A DNA stretch of 64,000 bases. Source: Saposhnikovia divaricata (Eukaryota; Streptophyta; Magnoliopsida; Apiales; Apiaceae). The DNA lies in NCBI GenBank assembly GCA_036435485.1, contig CM071600.1, positions 115,870,046 to 115,934,045 of the forward strand. The letters are read 5' to 3'. Within the stretch, counting starts at the first letter, position 1, and each line of letters starts with the position of its first letter. This document shows, one piece after another, positions 20,032-32,230 of the stretch. Position numbers and translations under genes: made by a program. The notes under the pieces are model-generated. The model had not been told where the DNA came from. It worked only from the letters and a program-made list of their open reading frames with translations, and ran no database searches.

Positions 20032-20300
20032 AGAAGGGTGAGCTACCAACTAGATTTGGCTCAGCAACTCTCGGGATACTCCTATTACAGGTTCCACTTT
20101 TCTGTGTTACACTTCCAAACTTAAAGCATTACATATTTGAGTTTCTTTCCTATATGCGGTCTGTTATCGTAATTAACCAGAATACGATGCAAATATTTCA
20201 AAAGGTATTTCAGTCTTGCATTTTGATTCTCTATTTTTGAATTTTGTAGGATATAGCAGTAGTTCCTCTTTTAGTCATACTACCAGTGCTAGAGAGCCTG
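20032..20300 (+). pseudogene. KEA-type K+ efflux antiporter fragment (two exons)
   Basis: Exon 20032-20090 reads EKGELPTRFGSATLGILLLQ and ends at a GT donor (20091). After an intron with AG at 20248-20249, exon 20250-20300 reads DIAVVPLLVILPVLES. Joined in phase these match a conserved transmembrane segment of plant KEA (CPA2 family) K+/H+ antiporters, found in plastid or endomembranes. No other part of this roughly 800-residue protein is recognisable on either side, so it is an isolated fragment. Confidence 0.75.
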
Positions 20301-20863
20301 GTATACAGAAACTCTTTTTATTGACCATGTAATTGCAACATCTGCAAGTCGTATTCTTTCTTTTATTATTTTTGATCTTTTGCTCACAATTAATGTTAAG
20401 AGTTTTGCTTCTTCTTTTTCCACAAACAAATCAACGGAATCTTCATGATTTTTTCTATGTACCTTTGTTATTGTGAAGATGTCCCATCATCCCCTTTTAT
20501 CTGGTTTCTGAGAATCCCAATCAAAATCATATATTGATTGATAGAATTAGGAGTCCACAAAGAAATTCAAATTCTTTTATATACTAATACAATATCAAAT
20601 GAATAGTTTTATTTCAAGTTCTTGCTCTAAAATATTTGCAATTCTATATCACCCCAAGCTTTTGAATCAAAAGAGGAAACGAGGAATAGAGTACTTTAAA
20701 GAACAGAAGCTGTGGTGTTGTTATTTGGCCCGACTCTGTTAAGCCAGTTATTTAATGGAACAAGTATAAAGTTTTATAGATTTGTAGTTTATGGTTTTTC
20801 TTCAACCTGGTCCAAAATAATGTTAGATATATTTTTTATGTAGATGGAGGACTGTAGAAACAT

Positions 20864-20958
20864 TAAGTCTTTTCAATATTCATGTTTGATTAATTTTGTT
20901 AATTTAAGTCTTTTCAATATTCATGTTTGATCAATATTCATGTTTGATTAATTTTGTT
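20864..20958. repeat. Short tandem repeat, about 41-bp unit
   Basis: The unit AAGTCTTTTCAATATTCATG... followed by TTTGATTAATTTTGTT occurs at 20864 and again at 20905. The second copy has an internal partial duplication of the AATATTCATGTTTGAT part. Confidence 0.7.
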
Positions 20959-20974
20959 CTATTTTAATTTATAT

Positions 20975-21001
20975 CTAACCAAAGGGATTCCCTTTGGTTA
21001 G
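20975..21001. repeat. 27-bp perfect palindrome
   Basis: Arms CTAACCAAAGGGA and TCCCTTTGGTTAG are separated by one base. The arm core CTAACCAAAG recurs as the stem of another perfect hairpin at 37080-37112. Confidence 0.8.
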
Positions 21002-21771
21002 GTTTTTTCTTAACAATTTTATTTTTATTATTAATTTTTTGTGTAGATTTTTAATAGCAATTTTAATGGTATTGTTATAGTTAACTCTAAACTTTTCTGA
21101 TTTAGTTGTTTTATTATTGCAGGAGTGAAGACCCAGGTGTTTTTCTTTTCATCTTTAAAGTTTTATTATCTAAGTGTCCAAAGGCAACGTGCGTGTCTTT
21201 TGGGTTAGATGGTAATCTTTTTGGAATGAAAGAAATCACTTATCCCGTTTATTGTATTTCGATACAATTTATGTACGAGTAAGTAATCATGACAAAAAAA
21301 AAAAAACTAGCATAATCTCAGCCTCACGTAAGTATCCTGACATAATCTCGCGAACATTATTCTCTTATTAAAATTATACAGATATTTTAATTTAATATAA
21401 TCTCATAACTAATTGATCTTTAAATGTTATTCACAATTTTATTTGTTACTTTGACTTTCCCATTCGATCACATAAACCAGATTATTTTTTTAAAAGTAAC
21501 GTTAGTTGCATAAAATTGGCTACTTAATTTTTACACAAAATGAGTTGGATTCCACTAATTCCAATGTGAATTTTTATTGGTTGATATTAATGTGAATGCA
21601 GGGACCTCATTGAGTTATAACCAATCAAATTGAGATAAATATCATTTTGTGAATTTTTTTGTAAACCTTTATGTAACTCTATCATTTTTCTTTTTTTAAA
21701 ATGAAAAACCACGAAGGCAACTTAACCAGAACACCAAACATGTTTTAAGAAAACCAGAACTGTGTGGCAAG

Positions 21772-21849
21772 ACAAGTTAACAAGAATACCAGAACAATGT
21801 TGTAAGCAAAACAAGTTAACAAGAATACCAGAACAATGTGAAAAGCAAA
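21772..21849. repeat. 39-bp tandem repeat, two copies
   Basis: Two adjacent units begin ACAAGTTAACAAGAATACCA (21772-21810 and 21811-21849) and differ at a few positions near the end. A degenerate third unit precedes them at about 21742. Confidence 0.75.
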
Positions 21850-22235
21850 ACCAACAAAACAATGTAGATTGACAAACCACCGAGCGGCTGCCTGCTTCAA
21901 AAAAAAAAACCACCAGCTGAGGCAAGAAACACACACACAAAAAAAAAGGGCATCTTGAATACAAAATATATTAATCCCCCTACAAAAAGTACATAGAAGA
22001 AATGTTCTTGCATGGATCTTGGAAAGACATAAACTAAGTTAGTTTCTTTCCTATAGTCTCTTGGCAGAAACTCCAAACAAAAGCTGTCTGCCTGTCTTAT
22101 TAAGAAAGGGGAACATCCCTCACAATAATTTTCAGAAAAAACGATTAACTAAAACACAGCTTGCTGCAATCCGGCAACCTTCAGTTTAATTTCCTCCAGT
22201 ATTTGCTCTTTGGGTTGTTGATGGAGCTACCAACA

Positions 22236-23312
22236 TTATTCGGAAGCAGCGACAATGTCCATACTTTTTACATCTCTTGTTTTTTGTTTGTATCCAAATA
22301 ACACAGAGCATATACCGCGTCTTTTATAGATTACGCAATCCCCGACTCTTAGCAAAACAATGTCATCTGGATAATTGACTGGATGCATCCCGTCTTCAAT
22401 TCTCACCCCTTTTAATTTTTGCCATTCTGTTCCCTCTACGTGATTCAAAAACCACATATTGGCAGCACCAATATCAATGGGCAATTCAAGACCTAAACAA
22501 CCACCTCTTTCTAGAACCGAGTAATTGTTTGTAGTCCTTGCAAGAGGAATCTCAGTAAACTTCTCTTCAACTATATCCATTGAGAGTATGCATTCAGAAG
22601 AACAAACATCCCAGTAAATATACCTACCATTGACAGAGATAGGATCGCCCCAGTCATGTTTTTTCTGTTCAACAAATGAAGGCACATCGACTTTCCTCCA
22701 ATTTGGCCTTTTACGAAATAATGACTCACTTTTTAGCTCAAAAATCTCACACTCAACTGACGGGTTGCCCACAAATATATGAACTATCTTAAATACTGCT
22801 CTAAATTTATCAAATGCAAGAGCTAATCCACACTTTAACTGTGAGTGTCCTCCACAGTTTGTCGGTAGAGGAAGAGTTCTACCAACCTTGCTTATAAGAT
22901 TGTAAACATGCAATGCTCCGTACTTACTGGGATCTGTCATCAACAGTAACTCATTACATGAAGACCTCACACGTCCTTTGGAATGTACTAGCCTAGGTTG
23001 GTCGGTCGCATGCAAATGTCTATTCTCATCATATATCTCCACTAAATGAAGGTTAGAAAAAAAATTCCCTAAACATGGTCGTTCGATGACGATAAAAGCT
23101 ACTTCAGACAATATTTCTTTAGTGATTAATTTGAACCATCGCCTGCAAACATACTTAACTTTGTACCTCAGTAATTCAGTTGGAATCAGATGCAGAATGA
23201 ATAAAAGAACACTGTCTGGAACTTTTTCAGTGTTGTCAATGCCATTGTTCTTCTTCAACACTGAGTTTCGTCTCTTGATTTTTCTTTTACCCAATGCCCT
23301 CTCAGAGTCCAT
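22236..23312 (-). CDS. F-box family protein, copy B (358 aa)
   Basis: Paralogue of the gene at 5674-6822, with the same architecture: a basic N-terminus, an F-box at about residues 30-75 (VPDSVLLFILHLIPTELLR, VKYVCRRWFKLITKE) and an F-box-associated region including CGGHSQLKCGLALAF, GRYIYWD and YKRRGICSVLFGYK. The likely role is target recognition for an SCF E3 ubiquitin ligase. The ATG at 23312 lies 3 nt after a splice acceptor identical to copy A. Differences are a deletion of about 20 residues before EWQKL and a different C-terminus (ending VAASE rather than LQRTAE). Both copies remain open despite much divergence in surrounding DNA, which suggests selection on the protein. Confidence 0.87.
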   Translation of the reverse strand: MDSERALGKRKIKRRNSVLKKNNGIDNTEKVPDSVLLFILHLIPTELLRYKVKYVCRRWFKLITKEILSEVAFIVIERPCLGNFFSNLHLVEIYDENRHLHATDQPRLVHSKGRVRSSCNELLLMTDPSKYGALHVYNLISKVGRTLPLPTNCGGHSQLKCGLALAFDKFRAVFKIVHIFVGNPSVECEIFELKSESLFRKRPNWRKVDVPSFVEQKKHDWGDPISVNGRYIYWDVCSSECILSMDIVEEKFTEIPLARTTNNYSVLERGGCLGLELPIDIGAANMWFLNHVEGTEWQKLKGVRIEDGMHPVNYPDDIVLLRVGDCVIYKRRGICSVLFGYKQKTRDVKSMDIVAASE

Positions 23313-23315
23313 TTC

Positions 23316-25416
23316 CTGAAATCAAAAAAGAGAAAAGTTACCAAAGGAGACAAATACTTGTATGTCATATACTATCAACACATGTTCTTTTATTCTTTAT
23401 ATGCATATTCGGAGAATGAGATCATTTTTGTGGAATGTGCACAGAGATTACAGCTTCCTGTTTTTAGTTCTGTTGATAACAATCGATTACAATTTACCAA
23501 AAAGAAGCAAAAAATACCATATTTTATTTAATTTATATTAGAAACAATATGAAGTATAGATTTAGTATATGGTTTGATTTTTTCATACATGTATGATATA
23601 AGAAGATAAATGCCATCTGTTAGGTAAATATATAAAAGCAAATAGCATTGAAAAATTAAGGCACAACTACAAAATTTGAAATATTGTTGGCTAAACCAAG
23701 AAAAAATAATATGCTAATACTTGCACATATATCCATACAATATATGTGCATGCTCACAGAACAAAACACTTAATGATATATGTGTATCATCATACAGAAA
23801 TCTCAGGCCCTAATTTTCTGATATGAATAAAATCACTGTCGTATGTGAACAGAGATAATCACAGAAATACAGAAGAAGAAAATCCTGACAGACCGTGGCT
23901 TCATTAAAAAAAAAGTTTATAGCAGTTAATTGGTGATTTGTTAGGATGCAGAGAAGAGCCACAGATCTGTAACCTAGAGGACCAACATGTGAAGGTTTAG
24001 TTTTAAATCTGATCAGCTGGAATTTAAACTAATAATTTATACATCACTTGGAGTCAACAGTTTGTCAAAGTTCTATTTTGCTACTTCATTAACATACATC
24101 AAGTTTGACAAGAATAAAGTTGATCATAAAACCAAAGGCAAGATATAAACCACTAAATCTCAACTAAACCACTTCAGTCATTTGCCGTACTGGATAATTA
24201 AACACACCCATCCTAGGTGAATATTGTAGCTAGGAAGGAAGGGACTCGAAGGTGATAAATTGGTATTGAGAATTGTTTAAAACAGCATAGCAAACCCTTT
24301 ATCAAATTTATCTTCTCATTTCTAGTTCAAGACTGTGAGATTCACATATTAATTTTGCGAAATAATTTGGGAAGGCAAATTTTGCAAATAATTTGCCAGG
24401 TTGTAGAAAAACTGAAATCACAAATTAACAATCATATCCCCAGTCTTTTGCTTCCCTAACTTGGTTATGGGCAATGACAAATACGACTTAAGAGATCTTT
24501 TCCTTTTTGCTCAATAAAAAGAATTAATGCCATCATAGCTCACCATCGTAAAGTAGAAGTACTCTCGATATGAAATAAATGAATCCACGAATTTCCCAAA
24601 AAAAGGGTGTTTGACTTCTACCGATTTAATTTAATAATTTAAGCTAATACTAAATGAGGAATGCTAGGTACGCCACCTTGGCTCCGTAAATGACGGCATG
24701 GCACAACAAATGTGACAAGTCTGCAGCATCAACTTTATGCTCTTTTTCTAGGGTTTACACACCCCCAAGTAGGATTTTTGGATTTTGCAAGAGTTTGATA
24801 ATAGAACCTAAAATTTAATTATCATAACTATTAAAATACTTATTAAGATAATTTAGCAGCTGCGGAAGTATATTCACATCATGAATCAGCAGCAACAATA
24901 CAAATCCATTAAAAGCCATGAGGGTAACGACACTAAGACAATGTAATTCACAGGAACAATAAATACCATCAAAGATTAGTAAACCGGGAAATTTTAAATC
25001 ATGTATATTCCAGATACGAAATTAACTTAATCCATTAATTACAAGCTGTTGTCGATTTTAAATTTAACCTGATCCATTTCTAAAATATCTTCAAAACTGT
25101 GTCGATTCAATTACGTAATAGTAACTTCTTAAAAAACACCATCTAAATCCATAATTATAAAATGAAACCCCAAGTAGATATAAGGAAATTTTATGAATAA
25201 ACTCAAGATCAAGTTTTGTGGCCTACTAAACAATTACACAATTAATGATTGTGAATACATAGTTTCTGGCCTAATTAAGAATAATTCATAACTGTGTGAG
25301 GTAAACTAAGATAAAATTAACAAGAAATCAAACCGAAAACAACGCTTTATATCTGAATTAAACCAAAAAAATTGAATTGAAGTGGCAAACAAGAATAGAA
25401 AGAAACAATTGCATAC
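23316..25416 (-). other. Putative 5'UTR intron of F-box copy B (2.1 kb)
   Basis: Acceptor TTTTTTGATTTCAG ends at 23316, and donor GCG|GTATGC is at 25417/25416. Both sites are shared with copy A. It contains no gene. It represents the intron without the copy A insertions. Confidence 0.5.
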
Positions 25417-25560
25417 CGCTGCTAGTGATCTCCAAGAAAATCAAGAATCAAGTGCTAATGGCGTAGCTAGTGATCACCAGACAAGAAACCTCAAAGGAGG
25501 GCGGTACGGCCGAGGCTTGCGAATTTTAAGGGGAAACTAGTGTTTCAACTTTTATAATGT
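25417..25560 (-). promoter_or_regulatory. F-box copy B promoter and 5'UTR exon (inferred)
   Basis: TATA-like ATTATAAAAG lies at about 25560-25551 on the minus strand, roughly 135 bp before the donor at 25417. It parallels the arrangement in copy A, though the exon is longer because of an internal repeat of the GCTAGTGATC word. Confidence 0.4.
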
Positions 25561-26889
25561 AATAGATAATATAATCTAAATATAATCTAATGGATTTTTA
25601 TATGGGATGCATGTATAATTCCTCAATTTATAACACTTGATTTTTTATTTTTTATTTTTTGGAGATGTAAACGATAATAATTAATTGACAAGTCAAGAGC
25701 AATTCAAGACAAATTACACAATCCTTAAACAACAGTAACAAAAATAAAATATAAGGTGGTTCAGGCTTCATAGGCGCTGCCGGAAACTATTCCTATCTGA
25801 TTTGTCTGTCCTGCTCCGTCAGATCAATATTTCTCGGTTAGTTGTCTATCTTTTGATATTCATAGCCACAGATACTATAAAATATTGCCCATGCTGCTTC
25901 CATTTTTACATCAAACTGGTACACATCATTTTCAAGCAGGCTGCAAAGAGGCTCCATCAATTTGGCTGAATGCATATCTTGTATCCATGTTTGTCTTCGA
26001 GCAATTATATTTGAAATTATCTGGCAAGCTTCATTTATGAACTTTTTACATTCACAAAGGCATTTCCGAAGGCGAGAATCATTAGCCAAAGTCTGAATCT
26101 GGTTAGGATGTCCCCATCTCACCATATTTTCAACAACTCTAAGTGCAGAACCGGCAATAGCCATATATTGGGATATTATAGCACCCGTAATATAATATAT
26201 ATGAAAAGATTGCTTGATTTCGCAAACAAGCAATTAATAATCTTGTTCCACGCTTCTCCTTTAATTATTTCATGCCTTCCTTAAGTAAGATACTGGAGCG
26301 CATAGCATGTTGATAGTATACAGCGATCCGAATTCATTCGAAGTAAGTCTTCCGCAATGGCAAGAGCTACCGTGACCTTATCATGAGGAAGATCTCCGTC
26401 ACAAACGACTGCCAGAAACTTGGCTAACCAAAGTTTGAAGTCAGACTCATAAGAATTCCTAACAAGAATTTCCTGCCCTTTTTCTAAAGCATCGTTATGA
26501 GGATAATTTCCGTGCATGTACAGGAAGCAAAAGCTAAAAGCGTGAATGCCATCAAACCCGCAACATTGACAACTGCAACGGGATCAACAACTTCACAAGT
26601 GTAACAGCTTCACAAGTGTAACAATAACACCCCAGTCCCACATCGAGGAGATTTGGGACTTCTGTTCAGTTTTAAGATAAATACTACTATTAATTGCACA
26701 AACAAATCATGATTTTTTGGGGTGGGCTTGTGGTTTATCCAAGTTGGCTACATTTGGGCCAATTTACTTTGGCGACTCGACCCGATTTTCGAAAAACACT
26801 CGAGATTTGATTCAGGTTGTCACATACCACCAGGCCGACTATCAAAAGCTTGTCCACTACAAGAAATCCCAATTTTAGGATTACGGATC

Positions 26890-27143
26890 AACAACAGACT
26901 TTTACCAACGGAATAATCCGTTGGGAACAACGAAATGGCAATGGACTTGCAACTGAATAATGCCAATGGAATTGTAACGAAATAACAACGGTCTATCAAG
27001 GAATTACCAACGGAATGCAACAGACTTTTACCAACGGAATAATCCGTTGGGAACAACGAAATGGCAATGGACTTGCAACTGAATATTGCCAATGGAATTG
27101 TAACGAAATAACAACGGTCTATCAAGGAATTACCAACGGAATG
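26890..27143. repeat. CACTA left subterminal repeat, 128-bp tandem unit
   Basis: Two near-identical units begin at 26890 and 27018 (CAACAGACTTTTACCAACGG). Each contains several CCAACGGAAT/ATTCCGTTGG words, the usual transposase-binding type of array. A matching dispersed array lies at 32640-33060. Confidence 0.8.
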
Positions 27144-27863
27144 TTAACGAATGTTTCCGTTGGTAATTATGTTGGCAATTCGTTATAAAGGCCTTTGCTA
27201 CTTTTCCGTTGCTAATCTATTGTAATTTTAAATCGGTTATATTTTTTTTGTTACTAAATCGTTGTAATTTTAAATTGGTTATATTAGTTCCGTTACAGAA
27301 TCGTTACAATTTTAGACTAGTTAAAATAATTTCCGTTTGTTAAAAAATAATTTCCGTTACTAAATCCTTGGTAAAATAATTTCCGTTACTAATTCCTTGT
27401 TAGGGTCAGCCTTAACATTTAATGCCAACTACCTCCTTTACTCCTTTACTCAGATCTATTGTTTCTCACCGGCCATTTTGAAAGTAAGACTTGATATTTT
27501 TTTTCCTTTTCTCCTGCAAGAAGGCGCTAGCAACGATCAGCTTCTTCCTGTGTAGCAATCCAGTGTAGCAAATTGCAATTATAAGGTTACTAATTATAAG
27601 GTTAGTTATATTTTCTAATGCTTACTGCTTGTTTAAGTATTTTTTATTATTGTTATTTAGTTACTTTATGTGTAAAAAAATTGCAATAATGTTCTTTTTT
27701 CATGTATCATGGATGTTTGTTAGTTTTTCATTTTTTGTTTGCATGTGTTAAGTGTTTAATTCATTTTGTAGTTAATTATGTTGCTAATTAGTAGCTAATT
27801 ATGTTGCTAATTAGTTGGTTCCGATCTTTGTACATGTTGTTTTAGGCTATTAAAAAGTTCATT

Positions 27864-30800
27864 ATGAATAATGATCGAGTTTGGATGTATCAAAGGCTAG
27901 ATAGTCAAGGATGCTTAAATCCGGCATTTTTAAATGGGTTGGAAAAATTTATGCAGTATGTTATATCTCTACCTTCATCCATGAATGAGACCAACATTCA
28001 GTATCCATGTTTCAAGTGTGAGAATGGTAGATTTTGGAATGCAGAGACGGTTAAAGTGCACTTAATGAAAAAAGGATTTGTAAGAGATTATTATGTGTGG
28101 GATCGACATGGAGAGCCATATGTTGGTAGACAAAGTGGAGAACAATCCTTCACTCAAGGGAGAAGAGATGATGACAACCTAATGTACAACATGGTGATGG
28201 ATGCTGCTGGTCCAAGTTTTGATCCAGAGATGCCAAACGCAGAAGCACAGAAGTTGTATAATATTTTAAAATCGTCTGAGAGAGAGTTATATGAAGGTTG
28301 TGAAACTTCTCAGTTGTCTGCCATGGCTCAAATGTTGAGTTTGAAATCTGAACATCATTGGTCCGAGACATGTTATGATCATACGTCACAGTTCTTCAAA
28401 GACATCTTACCTCCAGATAATACATTTTTTGATAGTTTTTACAGTACGAAGAAGTATATGGAAGAATTGGGGCTTCCTTCACAGCAAATTGATTGTTGTT
28501 TTAATGGGTGTATGATATATTGGGGTGAAGATATAAACATAGAGTCATGTAAGTTTTGTTCACATGCGAGATACAAATCAAGACTTAACAGATCCAGGAA
28601 GGAAAAAAAGAAAGTGCCTTTTAAAAGAATGATCTATTTTCCATTGGCACCGAGATTGCAAAGGTTGTATGCTTCACCTACGACTGCAGCTCATATGAGA
28701 TGGCATGCCGAACATTATCAAGAAGAAGGTGTGATGCGTCATTGTTCAAATTCAGAGGAGTGGAAACAATTTGATAGAACACATCCCTCATTTTCTTCAG
28801 AGACGAGAAATGTTATATTGGGACTTTCTGCTGAGGGGTTTCAACCATTTAGTGAAACAGGTAGACAGTATTCTTCTTGGCCAATTATAATGACTCTTTA
28901 TAATTTGCCTCCGTGGATGTGTTCAAAAGAATAGTACTTGTTTCTTTCTATACTTGTGCCTAGACATAAAAATCCAAAACAGAAGATAGATGTTTTTCTT
29001 CAACCATTGATTGCTGAGTTAAAAATGTTATGGGAAGATGGCGTGGAGACTTGGGATAATTCTTTGAAACAAAATTTTCGTATGCGAGCAGCATTGATGT
29101 GGACTATCAGTGACTTCCCTGCTTATTCAATGTTGTCTGGATGGAAAACTGCTGGTCATTTAGCTTGTCCTCATTGTGCTCATGATCATGATGCTTATAA
29201 TCTTTCACATGGTGGAAAACCTGCATGGTTTGATAATCATCAAAAGTTTTTACCTGCCAATCATCCATTTCGCAAGAATAAGAACTGGTTTACCAAAGGA
29301 AAGACAGTTACTGAATCTGCCCCACCCGTACGAATAGGTGAAGATGTATTGCAAGAAATTGAGTCACTTGGTTTGATGAAAGTTATTGAATTGGGAAGTG
29401 ATGAGCATAATGCTAGAATCATTAAAGCTTACAATTGTGGATGGAAAAAAAGAAACATCTTTTGGGATTTACCATATTGGAGGACATTATCAATTAGACA
29501 TAATCTTGATGTTATGCATGTTGAGAAAAATGTCTTTAAAAATATCTTCAACACTATCATGGCCATTGAAGGAAAAACCAAAGATAATTCTAAGGCAAGA
29601 GATGATATTGCAGTGATTTGTCGGAGACCTGAGTTAGCAAAAGATGAGTCGATAGGAAAATATCCGAAAGCATGTTATAGCTTAGACAAAAAGCAAAGAG
29701 AAAAAGTGTGTGAATGGTTGAAAGATTTAAAATTTCCAGATGGATATGTGTCGAATATGGGGCGTTGCATCAACTTGAAGAAATACAAGTTATTTGGGAT
29801 GAAAAGTCATGACTGTCATGTGTTTATTCAAAGGCTTCTTCCAATTGCTTTTCGGGAATTTCTTCCAAATAATGTTTGGGAGGCTGTGACAGAATTAAGT
29901 CTTTTTTTTTCAGAGATCTCACTTCAGCTACTTTAAAGATAAGTGATGTGCGTAAACTTCAAGAACAAATTCCTGTTATTCTTTGTAAGTTAGAGTGCAT
30001 ATTTCCCCCGGCATTGTTCGATTCAATGGAACATCTTTTAGTGCACTTGCCATATGAGGCACTCATTGCAGGTCCTGTACAGTATCGTTGGATGTATCCT
30101 TTCGAACGATTTTTGAGGCACTTAAAAAAATGTAAAAAATAAAGCTCGGGTTGAAGGGTCTATATGCAATGCTTTTCTGATTGAAGAAGCTTCCACTTTT
30201 TGCTCACATTACTTTAAGCAACATGTTCAGACAAAACATAGAAAAGTTCCCAGAAATGATTCCGGTGGAAGTGGGGAGAGTCTTGGGATAAATATTTCTA
30301 TATTTTCTCATCCCGAACGTTCACATGGGAGTGTGAGTACTCGTTATCTTGATAAACGAGAATATATGGCAGCTCACAACTACATCTTGTTTAACTGTCC
30401 AGAAGTTGCCCCATATACTGAGTAAGTTTATTTTTTCAATCACGTATTGATTTGTCCATGTTAATGAATAGTCTTATTATCTAATTATTTTTTATGATAT
30501 TAGGATTTTCATAAATCAAGTTCGAGAGCGCAATCCATATATAACTAGTGTTGAGATTGATCAATGCTTGGAAATTGATTTTGCCATGCGGTTTAAAAAA
30601 TATGTAAGTTAAATGATACTTTTATAATTAGTATTAAATTACGACTAGTGATTTTCGTGTTCTAATAGTCAACACTAATTGTTTCAGGCTGAAAATCCAA
30701 CACTGGCTCAAAATGAATACATTCGGGATCTTTCATTTGGACCTCTTCGTTCGGTTAAGTCGGTACCAATTTACTATGTGAATGGGTACAAATTTCATAC

Positions 30801-31413
30801 TCGAGAATATGGGGCTGATAGGTCAACATTCAACAGTGGAGTATGTATCAAGGGATCGAACTACAGTGAGACATTTAATGATTACTTTGGAATAATTGAA
30901 GAGATTTTGATTGTGGAGTATCCTCGTCATCCAGTTAAGAAAACTGTTTTGTTTAAGTGTGAATGGTTCGATCCTACACTTAATGTTGGAACGAAAATTC
31001 ATCCACGTTACAACATAGTTGAGGTCAATAAAAGGAAAAGATTGAATATGTACGAACCATTTATACTAGCAATGCAGGCCATGCAAGTGTACTTTTGTAA
31101 TTATCCAAGTCTTAGACGAGACAAGGTTGATTGGTTGGTTGTATGTAAAGTAAAGGCTCGATCCCTTGTTGAACTTCCTCAAATCCCGACAACACATCAA
31201 GAGCCGTTTCAGGATGACGTACCTGAACATCTAAGTATGATCAGTACAAAGGATATTCCAACACATTTAAATGATGAAAATGGAGTTGAGGTTGATTTGG
31301 ATGAGAACGAGGAAACCCCTAAAGAAGAAATTGAGTATGAATCTGAAGAAGAATTTTCCCGAACCGAAGATAGTGAAAATTGTGAAAATGATTTTGACAA
31401 TTCCTCCGATTAA
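27864..31413 (+). pseudogene. CACTA transposase (TNP2/Transposase_21), three breaks
   Basis: From ATG at 27864 the order is: a transposase-associated N-terminal domain (WMYQRLDSQGCLNPAF, CFKCENG), the Transposase_21 core (about 28250-29850, with HWSETCYDHTSQFFKDILP and HNLDVMHVEKNVFKNIF), a DUF4218 region (about 29940-30400, ending CPEVAPYTE), then, after introns at about 30421-30505 and 30604-30687, a DUF4216 region and an acidic C-terminus to TAA at 31413. Breaks are an in-frame TAG at 28932-28934, a one-base shift in a T9 run at about 29901, and another in an A7 run at about 30124. Two of the three are in homopolymers, so assembly error is possible for those. Confidence 0.85.
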
Positions 31414-31672
31414 TTTATGTAACTAATATGTTTGTAAAATTTAAATTAGTGCTTATATATATATATATATATATTAATATTTAGTTATTTATATATTGGA
31501 ACTACTATAAATATTTACTGATATAATATTTTTCTTATTTAAACGTAGTAAATTACACAATATCACTTTTTTTAATTCTATTTCTGAAAAATATAAATAC
31601 AGGACAGAAGCAGAGAGAGGCTCGTGGGACACAATTAGGGTTTTTTTCTCTCTAGAGCGGCGAAGAGCGACG

Positions 31673-32230
31673 ATGAAGCCAAATACGAATCAATGGCTTA
31701 CGAAGCAAAACCCAAATCAAGCAGCGAAGATGAGAGCGACGGTAAACTACTTGTATCTATGGTTGACCTCTTTTGGGTATCCGTATTCTAAGGTTTTTAA
31801 TTCTAGGGTTTTCGATGAGTAAGCAGCCCATATATGAAAAGTTGTTCTTGGTTAATTGTTAATTATTATTGTATGCAGGAAGCATTTGTAAAATTCGTGA
31901 GCAGTATGAGAAAAGTGAGCAGCCCGTGGATAGGAATGCATTTTTTCTCGAAGCGGTTGGAGGGCAGACAAAAAGAAAAGGGTATATGGACTTGGTTCAT
32001 CACAAAGCCTTTTCTACAATTCTGAGGTAATGCCATGCACTTCATCCTTCGCCAATGAAGAAAATCAAAAGTTGCGGGAAGTACTGAAAGAGATGAAGGA
32101 TCGGGAGAAAGAGATGAATGATCGGGTCAAAGCAATGGAAAGTCAACTAGCCATGCTTATTGAGGCTAATTCAGTTCGAAACACTCAGCCCGCTACTAAT
32201 GATTTAGATAGTGAGAACGGTGACAATTAG
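31673..32230 (+). pseudogene. CACTA second gene (TNPA-like, coiled coil), degraded
   Basis: A first exon at about 31673-31740 (MKPNTNQWLTKQNP) is followed by an intron. Near 31880-32028 a segment contains EKSEQPVDRNAFFLEAVGG and KGYMDLVHHKAFSTIL in a frame that then stops. 32045-32230 encodes a charged coiled coil (LREVLKEMKDREKEMNDRVK) ending at TAG. This order (conserved EQ.VDRN.FFLE block, then coiled coil) is that of the second protein of plant CACTA elements, which binds subterminal repeats. Splicing is uncertain. Confidence 0.6.

Larger units (their letters stand above)
20301..21947. other. AT-rich stretch with short repeats
   Basis: No gene is seen. It holds the direct repeats at 20864-20958, the palindrome at 20975-21001 and the 39-bp tandem repeat at 21772-21849. 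Confidence 0.5.
21948..25560. repeat. Segmental duplication, copy B
   Basis: The shorter partner of copy A (5455-16440), in the same orientation. It preserves the 3' flank, F-box gene, intron and promoter, and lacks MULE-2, hAT-1/2, hAT-3 and the SINE, so those insertions happened in copy A after the duplication or were never copied. Blocks are listed under copy A. Confidence 0.8.

Noticed and set aside
20900..21010. Helitron 3' end (hairpin followed by CTRR)
   Set aside because: The hairpin exists, but no CTRR-T follows it and no 5' TC end could be placed.
21722..21964. Cys/Phe-rich minus-strand ORFs with a signal-peptide look
   Set aside because: They come from the 39-bp tandem repeat and have no start context or homologue.
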